Source of the DNA: Mesotaenium endlicherianum
Taxonomy: Eukaryota > Streptophyta > Zygnematophyceae > Zygnematales > Mesotaeniaceae
Reading direction: 5' to 3'
DNA: 64,000 nucleotides
Assembly: GCA_009602735.1 (NCBI GenBank)
Contig: WELA01012509.1
Coordinates: 235,232-299,231, forward strand
Made by a program: the position numbers and the translations under genes. Every line of letters begins with the position of its first letter. Within the stretch, counting starts at the first letter, position 1. Below, in pieces: positions 53,865-64,000 of this stretch. The notes beneath the pieces were generated by a model that ran no database searches, had not been told where the DNA came from, and saw nothing but the letters and a program-made list of their open reading frames with translations.

Positions 53865-54265
53865 AAAAGCTTGGCCCTGTCTGGGTCGGTCCATATTCGG
53901 TGGTACGTCGTGTCGGTCAGAATGCTTACAAATTGAATATGTCAGCTGACTACAAGGGTCACCCGGTCTTTAATGTCTCCTTCCTGGAACCATACATCAA
54001 AGGTAATTCACTGTTCACAGGTCGGTTACCTGTCCAACCGGGACCGGTCCCCGCTGTCCGGGACGGCGATCCTGAGGAATATGAGGTCGAGGAGATTTTA
54101 GACGCTCGCTCGGTCCGTCGATCGTCTAAATATGTCATGAAGTACCTCATCCGATGGAAGGGTTACGATGCCTCTGGGGACACTTGGGAATTTAAAGACC
54201 AGCTGACCAATGCCAAAGGGGCGTTAAAAAGGTTCCACCTTCGGGCGGCTGGGGCACCGCCCTAA
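53865..54265 (+). pseudogene. Pol end of copy A2: integrase tail and chromodomain
   Basis: The frame reads [19 protein letters not shown] (integrase C-terminal fold), then the chromodomain with [20 protein letters not shown] and the end FHLRAAGAPP. It matches the pol ends of A (42800) and A4 (60626). Confidence 0.88.
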
Positions 54266-54590
54266 CTGTTCCTTCAGTGGACATGGGAAGGTGACAGGGG
54301 GTCCTGTCTCCATATAAGTTGGAGGGGGATGTGACAGTTAGTGAAAGTTGTGACAGGCAGCCCACCTTTAAAATTAAGTTGGAGGGAGTGGTATTCTCTG
54401 ATCACCATATTACACACTCAACCTGCGCTCACACTCACTTGCTCTCCAACTCAAATTTTCCCTTATATTCGCTCACACCAGGTATTCCACTCTAGGAACT
54501 CTCCCGATCGCGTCCCTCTTCAACATGGGCACTCCGTAGCGGCAAAATATCATGACTTCACTAACTGCATTGTGTTTATGATTAAGCAGG

Positions 54591-56133
54591 ATGACTCAAA
54601 AGTCGGAACTCAAGAGGAAGAGAAGGGCGGAAGAGGCACATGCAGAATACTTGCAATTCCGTGGAGACATCGAATCATCTTCCATCTCCGCTCGGGAATC
54701 ACAACGACTCCAACAACAGCGGGAGGCACAGAAGAAGAAGGAGGAGGAGGAACAGGCCAGACTGAGGCAGGAAGAAATGGACAAAAAAGAAGCTGAGGAG
54801 GCCAAGAAAGCAGAGGAGGAGAGGCAAGCTGAGGAGAAGCGGAAGCAGCACGCTGAAGAAGAAGAACAGAGGAGAATCAACAACTACCGCTACACGGTGC
54901 TGGGCAAGGGCTTTGATCTACTGGAGGAGGCCTTCAAGTCTGCCCAGAGAAGTCGCAGTGAGTCGTAGAAGGAAATCCTCCAGAGGGAAGGGGAGACATC
55001 CGAAAACTTTGACAAGTATATAGAGGTCGGCACAGGGCTCCTCCTCTACCACGATTACGCCAGGATGGTAGGATATACCATCGGAGAGGCCAAGGCAATG
55101 GCCCAGGTGAACGAAGCAGGAGCTGTCTCGATTCCTGGTATCTGGGGGGCAGATAGGGTCATCAGGATGATCCCCATGGACGCGGACAGCTTCAAGGACT
55201 CAACACCCCATAACAGGTTCAAGGCCATGTACAATGAGGTGGAGAGGAGGAGCTGGGAATTCTTGGCCAGAGAAACCAGTCAGCTGGACTTTGCAGGGCA
55301 CTGGTACCCTTGTACTCTCAAAAAGACAGACGCTGCCTTCTTCCAAAAGCCCACTGATTGGCGGTGGATGACCATCAACATGAGGGACCAGCAGAATGAC
55401 AGGGCGACGGATGAGGATTTCCTGACAGACCTAAAGGGGAACATAGTATTGCCCCCTCACATTGCGGCTTGGGACCCAAGATTGGATGGAGTCAGAGACT
55501 GCATGAGCCAAGAGATGCAGGGGGACAGAAGCAGGGCCCGAGAGTCATTCTCCAAAGGGAAGCACGCTTATGCCAAATGGGCAAGTAAGCAGGGGGAAAA
55601 GGACCTCTATGCGGTCCGGACTCAGCAGCCCCCACCAGCACCCAAAAGGGGAAGGTCAGTAGGACATTCTTTTTCTCGGGAAGAGCTGGAGCAGCTGACA
55701 GAAGAGACCCCAGAAGAGGTTGGCCCTGCAGCAACTCGCTAAAGAGGAGGATATCACTTGGCTGGGGACTGCCAGAGGACAGACCCCATCTCCAGGCAAG
55801 GAGACCCAGTCAGGCAGGGCAGACAAGAGGGCTGCTCGGGAGATAGCCAGAGGCCTGCCAGCATCTCCGTCGCAGAGAGGGCATGTACCCTTGGCTCATG
55901 TCATGCAACATCTTCCTGGGATGCCGGTATACGTACCTGTCAGTTTGAGGGCTGCCCAGGAGAAGGCTGCCTCCCTTCAGTTTTAGACTGTGCAGGAGGA
56001 AACAGCCCAGTTACTGCGTTCTCCGTCGGGTCCTTACACGGAACCTCCTTCTCTGACAGGCTTCAGAAGACCCCAAGACAGGAGAAGGTCTGGCTCCCCT
56101 GAGCATAAGGCCTCAGGGACATCTCCCTCCTAA
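54591..56133 (+). pseudogene. ORF3 of copy A2, first sequence type
   Basis: The start codon is directly preceded by TTAAGCAGG, a possible splice acceptor. The first about 100 residues (MTQKSELKRKRRAEE...) are a Lys/Glu-rich probable coiled coil. The core shares NYRYTVLGKG, LLYHDYARMVGYT, PGIWGADRVIRM, YNEVERRSWEFLARE, QKPTDWRWMT and LPPHIAAWDPRL with the other copies. The end matches A1. It differs strongly in the coiled coil and tail from the A and A4 type. About two breaks. No known domain. Confidence 0.75.
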
Positions 56134-56183
56134 GGGCAGTAGGCTGGGGACGAAAGGGACAGCACGCTGTTATTAGTGTTAGT

Positions 56184-56200
56184 GTTGTCGAGGCGACAAC
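56184..56200 (+). other. Inverted repeat beside the polypurine tract (A2)
   Basis: GTTGTCGAGGCGACAAC, 18 bases before the 3' LTR, identical to A1. Confidence 0.8.
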
Positions 56201-56218
56201 ATGATAAGTTGGAGGGAT

Positions 56219-56932
56219 TGTAATGAATCAGTATATTGGTTGACATAATATTCATCTAGATAATATAGATAAATAAGTTCAGCGTGCTGAACTCTAGTTA
56301 ATGATCAGTCTGCTGGGCTTTATATTCAATATCAGTTTAATGACTCGGCCAGAAGTAGCAGGCTGATGTCACCTTAAGTCAGCTTGTTGACACATTCTTT
56401 GACAGCCAGCTGACTTCCGTACTTAGCGAACTGCCTTGGTATGCATCTAAGTGTGGTATGCTAGATGAATGGCCAGATGACATCCCTATGATGGATGGCG
56501 ATTCGAGATGATGGGAGATGGCGGTGGATTTGGTTAACCGAGGTCCTACCAACGTGGTTAACTCCTGGGTAGGCGGTGCCATCTCACTGACCGTTGAACA
56601 GTTTACTCATTCCATGTACATATGCTAGGCATTGGTCTCAAGTTCGGCATTCGGAAACGAGGCCAACTCTCTTGTACAGCTGACTGAGAGAGAACTGAAT
56701 CCAAGGCGAGAAGCCATTGATACGCATTGTCTTCTAACCTTGCTTATGTATGACTTTACTGATTGCATTATTGATGCTAGTTTACTCGCATTTGATTTAC
56801 AAGTATTGTTCACTGCTAGTGTGTTGTCCTTTGCCGTTTAACCAGTTAACGAAAAATACCATAAAGATTACTTGCTGATATAAAGATCTTTATTAATAGA
56901 TAATCGCCTATTTGGTAAGACGATTCATTTCA
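56219..56932 (+). repeat. LTR-A, 3' LTR of copy A2
   Basis: 714 bp, TGTAATGAATCAG...GATTCATTTCA. It is preceded by AAGTTGGAGGGAT. Confidence 0.9.
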
Positions 56933-57849
56933 CACTTGAACTCCTCCAACAGCGCCTTAATTTGGGCAGGCATCTCAGCAGGCTTCTTCTCTTGAGCGAT
57001 TGGGCTCTGCTCCTTCTGAGCAAGGGGATCAGACACCACTACTTGCTCCTCCGGCAATGTACATTCGCCCAAGCTGTTAGGATTCACATTGGCTCCATCT
57101 GATGACCTGGCCAGGGCCACCGAGACAAGGTACATCTCCTTCGCCTGATTCGCCCTGCTTAGCTTCTTAACTTGCAGGCTCGACTGAAGACAATTACTTG
57201 TGGTTGTATCTACCTCCACCTGTTTCGCTGTCTCCATTCGACCATCACGCCCTTGGACTTTCACTTGTCTTGTCCTCCAGTGCACTTGAGGGTTGGCTTT
57301 TCTCAGCCATGGTCGGCCCAATATCACCTCATGGTGACGTAACTCTGCCTGCTCCATAACTTCCTTACTCCGGTGCCCCGCTACTTCCACGTGAATAGCT
57401 TCCGTAGGTGCACCACACTTGAGTCTCTGCCCATTCGCCAACATTGCCTCCTTAGGCTCATAATTCTTCTGCACAGGGATTCGCCAATCTTTCACCAGCT
57501 TCTTGTGCACAAAATTTGCACTTGCGCCACTATCGACCATACACTTCGTCTTGTTGCCGTCGACTACTCCTTCCACGATGATAGGCTTGTCAACATCTTG
57601 TCCTTCGCTTCTCGGCAGGCTCCTGGGGATAACCTCCTTGTGAGTTCTCGTCTTCACGCCAGTAGACACCCCGGAACGACTTACTGGCGTCCTCCTTTTT
57701 CCTGCTGTTGAGGTTGCTTCGCCTTCACATGACAGTCTCGAGCCAGATGTCCAAGCTTGCCGCAATTATAGCAGGGTCCTCCCGGCTTGAAATTCTGCTG
57801 CCTGCGCTGGACCTAAACAAGTCGCAACTCCATAGGTACTGGACCTTGA
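56933..57849 (-). mobile_element. Family E fragment (copy E3): gag end and protease region
   Basis: On the minus strand the gag zinc knuckle region (57.72-57.78 kb) overlaps the protease region in a second frame ([17 protein letters not shown] near 57.53 kb), followed by the spacer to 56933. Its left about 525 bp cover the same stretch as 53310-53864 of copy E2, so the two flank A2 as overlapping copies. The right edge is cut by LTR-A of A4. It is a fragment with few breaks. Confidence 0.85.
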
Positions 57850-58568
57850 TGAAATGAATCGACTTACCAAATAGGCGATTAATAATCAATAAAGATCTTT
57901 ATATCAGCAAGTAATCTTTATGGTATTTCCGTTAACTAGTTAAACGGCAAAGGACAATACACTAGCAGGGAATAATACTCGTAAGTCAAATGCGAGTAAA
58001 CTAGCATCAATGATGCAAATCAGTAAACTCATACATAAGCAAGGTTAGAAGACAGTGCGTATCAATGGCTTCTCGCCTTGGATTCAGAGTTCTCTCAGTA
58101 AGCTGTACAAGAGAGTTGGCCTCGTTTCCGAATGCCGAACTCGAGAGCAATGCCTAGCATATGTACATGGAATGAGTTTACTGTTCAACGGTCAGTGCGA
58201 TGGCACCGCCTACCCGGGAGTTAACCACGTTGGTAGGACCTCGGTTAACCAAATCCACCGCCATCTCCCATCATCCCGAATAGCCATCCATCATAGGGAT
58301 GTCATCTGGCCATTCATCTAGCATATCGCACTTAGATGCATATCAAGGCAGTTCGCTGCTACCGAGTACGGAAGTCAGCTGGCTGTCAAAGAATGTGTCA
58401 GCAAGCTGACTTAAGTTGACTTCAGCCTGCTGCTTTCGGCCGAGTCATTAAACTGATAATTATGTAAAGTCCAGCAGACTGATTATTAACTAAAGTTCAG
58501 CAGGCTGAACTTAATTAACTATTATATTTAAATGAATATTATATCCACTAATATACTGATTCATTACA
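57850..58568 (-). repeat. LTR-A, 3' LTR of copy A4
   Basis: 719 bp in minus orientation (left edge TGAAATGAATCG, right edge GATTCATTACA). The antisense 88-codon frame is at 58055-58321. Confidence 0.92.
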
Positions 58569-58586
58569 ATCCCTCCAACTTAACTT

Positions 58587-58603
58587 GTTGTCGCCTCGAC
58601 AAC
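58587..58603 (-). other. Inverted repeat beside the polypurine tract (A4)
   Basis: GTTGTCGAGGCGACAAC on the minus strand, 18 bases before the 3' LTR. Confidence 0.8.
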
Positions 58604-58681
58604 ATTAAACTGCAAAAGCTTTAAATAAAGAAACTGACCCTGACCAGCCTCCCTTACTGACTATCTTTTCAGCCTGTCACC

Positions 58682-60358
58682 TTAAGGGGTGGTTCCTGGG
58701 GCTTCAGGATCAGGGGACGGAGATCTGGACCTAGATCTGGACAGCCCTCTAGGTCTGTCAGCTGGCCTTCTAAAGAACCCTGTTTGCTCTAAAGTTGGCC
58801 CTCGAGGAGAACGGAGGATGGTGGCCTGCTCTTCAACTATTTGGGTGTTGATTCCCACATAGACAGGCATTCCAGTAGGATGCTGAAATACATTGGCTAG
58901 AGGTACATGCCCCTGAGCGGAGGGGGAGGCTGGCATACCTCTGGCCCACCCGCGTGTCCCTCTTCTGGCACCCCTGTCCTCTGGGGATTTCTGTCTGTGT
59001 CTGCTGCCCAGTACAGTCAGATCAGCTTCTTCCCCTGCTTGGGCAGGTGGGCTGGGGGAGCGAGCGCGGGGTCCAGTTGTCGCCATAACGGGGATCACAT
59101 TCCACACACCTGATCGTGGTTCTTTAGGAAGTGCCACTGCCTGTCCCTGGGTATCCTGAGTACCTGCTGCTGATGCTTCTCCTCTGCCTTGTTCTTCTTC
59201 CTCATCCTCCTCATCCTCCTCCTCGGAGAGAGTAGGGGTCTCGTCCACTAAGTCGTCCTGCTCCCTAGTAGACATGGAGTAGTCTACCGACCTCCCTTTC
59301 TTAGGGCGCGCTGGAGGTTGCTTGGCCTTCAGCCTACTGATATCTATCCGGCCTGCATTCTTTGCCCATTTGACAAAGGCATGCTTTCCCTTAGAGAAGT
59401 AGTCTCTTCCCCTCCTCCTATGTTCCTTGGTCTCTGCATTCATATTGCTCAGGCATCCATTCAGCCTGGGGTCCCAAGGGGCAATGTGAGGTGGTAGGAT
59501 GAGATAGCCGTCTAGGCCATAGTGGAAGTCATCCGGTTGGGCTCGGTCACACTCCTGCTTCTTATTTGTGACGGTCATCCACCTCCAGTCTGTTGGCTGC
59601 TGGTAGTACTGGGGTCCGTGCTCAGCCTTCCTCAGTTTACACGGGAACCAGTGGGGAGAGAACATCTGCTGTCCTGCTTCCCTGGCCAAGTACTCCCAGC
59701 TCCTTCTCTCAACTTCATTGTAAGCTGGCAGGAGTGTGAGGTAGAATACCGTATCCTTAAAGCTATCGGGCCGCATGCTCACCATCCGGATGAGTCTCTG
59801 ATCTCCCACTATTCCCGGTATGGGGACCGGCTTGTCCTCTGAATCATCTGCGAGATACCGGGCCTGCTCTGCTGTATAGCCCACCATCTTAGCATAATCT
59901 TCGTAAAGGACCACGCCGGTGTGTGTCTCGATGTACCTGTCCAGTGCTGTAGCTCCTTCCTTCTATAGCAGTGTTGTCTGTTCCATCCTGTTGATTTCCT
60001 GGGCTGCCAGCAATGCTTCCTTCAGGTTATCGAAGTTTTGGCCACCCACCACAGTATACCTGTAAGTGGCCAAGCTCTTCTGTCTGTCCGCTTCAATCTT
60101 TTTTCTTTTCTCCTCCTCTGCCGCTGCCGCTTCTTCTTGCTGTTTCTTCTGTCTCTCCTCCTCAGCCTTCCTGAGGTTTTCCGCTTCCTGATCCTTCTTC
60201 CTCTGTGCCTCTTCTGCCGCCTCTTGTTGTTTGCGGACCCTTTCTTGTTCTCTCCTGGTGAGGGACGTCGCCGCCAGCTCCTTCTGGTATTGCTCCATTG
60301 TCCTCCTGGCTTCTTCTGCCTTGCGCTTTCTGTCCTCCTTTTGTGTGGTGGGCGCCAT
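58682..60358 (-). pseudogene. ORF3 of copy A4, second sequence type
   Basis: The start MAPTTQKED is at 60358, directly preceded by GTGCAGG (possible splice acceptor). Layout: a coiled coil of about 100 residues, then YRYTVVGG, DYAKMVGYT, PIPGIVGDQRLIRM, YNEVERRSWEYLARE, QQPTDWRWMT and LPPHIAPWDPRL. An acidic tract of Glu/Asp (near 59180-59225) and an Arg/Ser-rich end (RGLSRSRSRSPSPDPE) follow. The frame 58682-59914 alone spans 410 codons. No transmembrane helix or signal peptide is seen. Its place is 3' of pol, the place of env-like genes, but nothing else suggests an envelope. About one break. Confidence 0.78.
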
Positions 60359-60625
60359 CCTGCACATGTAACCAGGGCACAAGTTAGTAGGATATGGACC
60401 TTTGTCATAGGGATTGCAGGAAGTATGTTAGTATTTAGTATAGTGGCTTCGCTGCTGTTTACCTTACAGGATGATTGCTAAAAGTTGACGTAGTTGCGAT
60501 GCGCTACACATAAACGTATGAGTGTGTTTTTATCGCTCTCGCTCACTAACTGTCATATATTTTCCCCTCCAACTTAAATGGAGACAGGACCGCCTGTCAC
60601 CTTCCCGTGTCAACTGAAATGACAG
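60359..60625 (-). other. Spacer between pol and ORF3 in A4
   Basis: Non-coding. It is homologous to the 42801-43190 spacer of the A copy, although shorter, and ends in the conserved CAG|GATG at the ORF3 start. Confidence 0.6.
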
Positions 60626-63600
60626 TTATGGAGGGACTCCAGCGGCCCGAAGGTGGAACCGTGTCAACGCCCCTTTGGCATTGGTCAAGTGGTCCTTAAA
60701 CTCCCAAGTGTCCCCAGAGGCATCGTAACCCTTCCATCGAATGAGGTATTTCATGACATATTTAGACGATCGACGGACCGAGCGAGCGTCTAAAATCTCA
60801 TCGACCTCATATTCCTCAGGGTCGCCGTCCCGGACAGCGGGGACCGGTCCCGGTTGGACAGGGAACCGACCTGTGAACAGTGTATCACCTTTGATGTCCG
60901 GTTCCAGGAAGGAGACATTAAAGACCGGGTGCCCCTTGTATTCAGCTGACATGTTCAGTTTGTAAGCATTCTGACCGACACGACGGACCACCGAATATGG
61001 ACCGACCCAGACAGGGCCAAGCTTTTTCTTGACCACACCAGGGAGGTACAGGTGTTGAGAATGCAGTTTGACTAAATACCCCTTGGAAAATGTGAGTTCC
61101 CGACGGTGTTGATTAGCGTATTTTTGTTGGTTTTCTTGGGCCGTGTACAAGTTTCGTTGGACTTCTGACAGGGTGTCAGCAAACTCCTGAGTTAATTGGA
61201 GGGAGACCGGGTTGTCAATCCCTTCAGGGTGAGTTAAAGATTCCCCTAGCACATCTAGAGGGGACTTAGGGACTCTACCCAGGCTGAGTTCAAAAGGAGT
61301 TTTGCCCGTTGACGCGTGCACCGCACTGTTGACCGCAAACTGAATTTGAGGCAACAGGTCATCCCAATTATCTTGTTTTTGGTTAATATATGCTCTCAGC
61401 ACCTCCTGCAAAGCTCGATTTGTTCTTTCAGTCTGCCCATCAGTCTGAGGGTGGTTTGCTGTGCTGAGCAGCTGTTTGACTCCCATTAACCTCATTAAAG
61501 CTCTCCAGAACTTAGAGGTGAATTTTGAGTCTCTGTCTGAGATGATATTAGAAGGGAGCCCATGTTGGCATACTACATGGTTGTAAAACTGTCTCGCTGT
61601 TTCGAGTGCAGTCACTTTGACAGTTGTGGGGATAAAAATGACCATTTTTGTCAGTTTATCCACGACTACCAGTATTGAATCATGCCCGTTGGCAGTTCTT
61701 GGTAGTGAGACCACCCAGTCCATGGATATAGTTTCCCAGCGTCCCGCTGGGATGGGTAGCGGTTGCAAGAGACCTCTGGGTGGTGTGTGCCGAGATTTAT
61801 TTCTCTGACACTGGTCACAGGACTTGACATATTTCAAGACCTCCCGGGGTAACCCCTCCCAATGATAATGTTTTGCCAGTTTGCCAACAGTTTTGGCCTG
61901 CCCCAAATGTCCACCCAGGAGACTGTCATGAGCTTGACTCAGTAAGAGAGACCTTATTTCCAAATTATTAGGAATGACCAGCTTCAGCCTGCCTGAAGTG
62001 GTTTCAGTCACCCAGACCCCTCCCTTGAGCTTATACCCGAGTGCAGTAGCACGACACACACCAGTAGTGGGGCTGGGCTCAAATGTTGGGTCAGAAAGGT
62101 AGGCTTTCCTAAGTTGTTCAAGGAAGGACTTTTTCACCTTTAGTGAAGTGAGTGCACACAGGACTTTATCTACAGCATGCTGACTAAAGTTCCTTTCTTG
62201 CAAGTCAGGTCTTCTAGAGAGTGCATCAGCAGGATTCAACTTCCCTGGTTTGTAGTCGATCTGGACTTGGAACTGCTCCAGCATCTGGCTCCAGCGGTTC
62301 TCCCTCCTCGACAGCTTGGACTTCTTCTGAAAGTGGGTCAGAGCTAGATGATCTGTAATCACCTTAAAAGCTTTACCATGTAAGTATGCTCTCCACTGTT
62401 TGAGTACATGAATGATAGCTAGCAGCTCTTTATCATGCACTGAGTAATTAATCTCCGCTGGATTAAATTTCATAGACTCATACAACACAGGATGCCACTC
62501 CTGCCGTACCTTACCATCCTTTGTGGTTTTGTCAGCAGGCTGCAACAAAATAGCACCCATGGCAAAATCAGAGGCATCAGTAACCACCTGCACCGGTTTG
62601 CTGGGGTCATACACGGCTAGCACTGGGGCAGAACAAAGGGCATCTTTAAGGGTCTGGAAGGCAGCCTGCTGCTCTTCCCCCCACACATACCCGATGTCTT
62701 TCTTAGTAAGGTCAGTCAGTTTACTGGCCTTTGTGGAATAATTCTCAATAAATCTCCTATAGTAGTTAGCCAACCCGAGGAAGGATCTAACTTCAGAGAC
62801 AGACTGTGGTACTGGCCAGTCCCTTATGGTCTGGACTTTCTTAGGATCCACACTGATGCCCTCTTTACTGACAACGTGGCCTAAGAATTCAATACTTTCC
62901 TTAAAGAAATCACACTTGCTCATTTTAGCATACAAGTGATTTTTCCGCAGAGTGTCCAGCACTTTCTTTAAGTGTTCAGTGTGCTGAGCTTCATCTTTAG
63001 AGAAAATTAAAATATCATCCAGGAAAACTTGCACAAACTTATCCAAATAAGGTCTGAAAATGTCATTCATAGCACCCATAAAGGTAGCAGGAGCATTAGT
63101 CAGTCCAAATGGCATCACGTTGAACTCATAGTGTCCATAACGTGTGCGGAAAGCAGTCTTGTGTTCATCCCCCTCAGCAATTCTGATTTGATGATAACCA
63201 CTCTTGAGATCTATCTTACTGAACACCTTAGCGCCAGACAGGGTATCAAGCAAGTCCTCGATTCTGGGTAAAGCATACTTGTTCTTTACTGTAATTCTGT
63301 TCAGGGCTCTGTAATCCACACACATCCGCATACTGCCATCCTTTTTCTTAATAAATAGGATAGGTGCGCCGTACGGTGATTTACTGGGAGAAATGTAACC
63401 ATTTTCCTCCAGCTCTGCAATCTGTGTTTTCAACTCCTCACTCTCCAAATAAGACAAGCCATACGTGCGTTGCCAGGGTGGCTCGCTACCAGGTAATAAA
63501 TCAATCCTACGATCCACTTCCCGCTTTGGGGGTAGTCCTGGAGGCATATTAAACACATCCGTGTACTGAGCAACAATGTTTGCAGCAGTAGGGTGTTCCG

Positions 63601-64000
63601 GAGGGTGTACCTTTTTCTCAACCACTTCTTCAGGTTGAGGAGGTACCTCTCTTAGCAGCAGACAGAACATTCTGTCTTCCTTCTGGTTCCAGCTTTTGAC
63701 GAACTCCATTGCATTCAGCAACTTGCATCCTTCTGGAAGCCTCTTCTTTTCCTTCATTTGCCATCCACACAGGACAAGAGGAAGAGCACTGGTGGGTGCC
63801 AAGTCAGTCTGCCCATCACTGGCTCCTCTCACTTTAACTGTACCTCTGCTCCAACACACTTCAGCTTGATGTCTATTAAGCCAGGACCTGCCTAGCACGA
63901 GATCATAAAAGCCAGTGTTGAGTACCTCAAATGTAAGCGTTTCAGTTAGAACTGCAATGCCAGAACCTAACTGGACCTCAATAGGCTTGGTTATAACTCC
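60626..64000 (-). CDS. Pol of copy A4: protease end, reverse transcriptase, RNase H, integrase, chromodomain
   Basis: The frame is open from the right edge to 60626. Motifs in order: the protease tail [15 protein letters not shown], then the reverse transcriptase ([39 protein letters not shown] and the catalytic [10 protein letters not shown]). RNase H shows [14 protein letters not shown]. The integrase zinc region is [11 protein letters not shown]...CDQCQRNK. The integrase core shows [28 protein letters not shown] and [16 protein letters not shown]-terminal chromodomain ([20 protein letters not shown]) is followed by the end [10 protein letters not shown]. All catalytic boxes visible here are present, so this part looks whole. 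Gag and the protease active site are beyond the edge or in another frame. Confidence 0.94.
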   Translation of the reverse strand, partial: GVITKPIEVQLGSGIAVLTETLTFEVLNTGFYDLVLGRSWLNRHQAEVCWSRGTVKVRGASDGQTDLAPTSALPLVLCGWQMKEKKRLPEGCKLLNAMEFVKSWNQKEDRMFCLLLREVPPQPEEVVEKKVHPPEHPTAANIVAQYTDVFNMPPGLPPKREVDRRIDLLPGSEPPWQRTYGLSYLESEELKTQIAELEENGYISPSKSPYGAPILFIKKKDGSMRMCVDYRALNRITVKNKYALPRIEDLLDTLSGAKVFSKIDLKSGYHQIRIAEGDEHKTAFRTRYGHYEFNVMPFGLTNAPATFMGAMNDIFRPYLDKFVQVFLDDILIFSKDEAQHTEHLKKVLDTLRKNHLYAKMSKCDFFKESIEFLGHVVSKEGISVDPKKVQTIRDWPVPQSVSEVRSFLGLANYYRRFIENYSTKASKLTDLTKKDIGYVWGEEQQAAFQTLKDALCSAPVLAVYDPSKPVQVVTDASDFAMGAILLQPADKTTKDGKVRQEWHPVLYESMKFNPAEINYSVHDKELLAIIHVLKQWRAYLHGKAFKVITDHLALTHFQKKSKLSRRENRWSQMLEQFQVQIDYKPGKLNPADALSRRPDLQERNFSQHAVDKVLCALTSLKVKKSFLEQLRKAYLSDPTFEPSPTTGVCRATALGYKLKGGVWVTETTSGRLKLVIPNNLEIRSLLLSQAHDSLLGGHLGQAKTVGKLAKHYHWEGLPREVLKYVKSCDQCQRNKSRHTPPRGLLQPLPIPAGRWETISMDWVVSLPRTANGHDSILVVVDKLTKMVIFIPTTVKVTALETARQFYNHVVCQHGLPSNIISDRDSKFTSKFWRALMRLMGVKQLLSTANHPQTDGQTERTNRALQEVLRAYINQKQDNWDDLLPQIQFAVNSAVHASTGKTPFELSLGRVPKSPLDVLGESLTHPEGIDNPVSLQLTQEFADTLSEVQRNLYTAQENQQKYANQHRRELTFSKGYLVKLHSQHLYLPGVVKKKLGPVWVGPYSVVRRVGQNAYKLNMSAEYKGHPVFNVSFLEPDIKGDTLFTGRFPVQPGPVPAVRDGDPEEYEVDEILDARSVRRSSKYVMKYLIRWKGYDASGDTWEFKDHLTNAKGALTRFHLRAAGVPP

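Larger units (their letters stand above)
53865..56932 (+). mobile_element. Family A element, 3' half (copy A2)
   Basis: The element begins inside the integrase C-terminal region and contains the chromodomain, ORF3, inverted repeat, polypurine tract and 3' LTR (56219-56932). Its left edge abuts copy E2. Its right LTR is followed by E3. The 5' half is missing. ORF3 is nearly identical to copy A1. About two breaks are in view. Confidence 0.88.
57850..64000 (-). mobile_element. Family A chromodomain Ty3/gypsy element (copy A4), 3' part, largely open
   Basis: On the minus strand pol enters from the right edge, followed by ORF3 (58682-60358), the inverted repeat, polypurine tract and a complete 3' LTR (57850-58568). 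Gag and the 5' LTR lie beyond the window. Pol is one open frame throughout and ORF3 shows about one break. This is the best-preserved A copy here and may be recent. Confidence 0.92.

Noticed and set aside
60038-60481. Hydrophobic plus-strand frame (and 43107-43511 on the minus strand) resembling a membrane protein
   Set aside because: It is the antisense shadow of the Lys/Glu-rich coiled coil of ORF3. Reverse-reading AAG/GAG codons gives Leu/Phe/Ser-rich peptides.
1-64000. CRISPR array, tRNA, rRNA or host gene cluster
   Set aside because: No evenly spaced short repeats with unique spacers, no cloverleaf sequence and no rRNA motif were seen. The tRNA-like matches are primer-binding sites.

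Overview
This is a eukaryotic, gene-poor window built almost entirely of nested retrotransposons. No convincing host gene, rRNA, tRNA or CRISPR array was found. The mix of chromodomain Ty3/gypsy elements, a Ty1/copia element, a DIRS-type tyrosine-recombinase element, a miniature LTR element and primer-binding sites matching initiator-Met tRNA suggests a large plant-lineage genome. Because DIRS elements are not typical of flowering plants, a green or charophyte alga (for example Chara-like) is my best guess. That is an inference with low confidence.

The backbone from about 5.7 to 47.2 kb is one old DIRS-type element on the minus strand. It has been pushed apart by insertions. From its 5' side (right) to its 3' side (left) its pieces are: reverse transcriptase start (46465-47150), reverse transcriptase and RNase H (19603-20601), a small RNase H piece (17240-17307), the RNase H end (6600-7014) and the tyrosine recombinase (5749-6403). 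Element C (20602-46464, target duplication CCTTG) splits the reverse transcriptase. Element B (7020-17239) and a miniature LTR element (17313-19597, duplication GTCAT) split the RNase H. The miniature element is itself split by a DNA-transposon-like insert (17788-19571).

Inside C lie F (22670-36326), a gag-only LTR element, and A (38140-45699, duplication TGCTT), a chromodomain gypsy element. Inside F lie E (26221-32381, duplication GCTAT), a second chromodomain gypsy family, and a 503-bp solo LTR called G (33612-34114, duplication TTTCG). Inside B lies a copia element (about 10025-13755) and a partial A copy (13756-16833).

The flanks hold more of the same families. On the left are the 3' end of an A element (1-2074), an opposed A fragment (2075-2980) and about 2.7 kb of unrecognised sequence. 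On the right are an A fragment interrupted by a solo LTR of B (47299-49724), a minus-strand E copy (49725-53864, with an assembly gap), a plus-strand A 3' half (53865-56932), another E fragment (56933-57849) and a largely open minus-strand A element running off the right edge (57850-64000).

The most unusual element gene is an extra ORF ('ORF3') between the chromodomain of pol and the 3' LTR of family A. It encodes a coiled-coil, acidic, Arg/Ser-tailed protein of no family I recognise. It occurs in two diverged but clearly homologous versions, each with a possible splice acceptor directly at its start codon. A small inverted repeat next to the polypurine tract is shared by families A and B and by one other candidate element. 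Family letters (A, B, C, E, F, G) are my own labels for this window.
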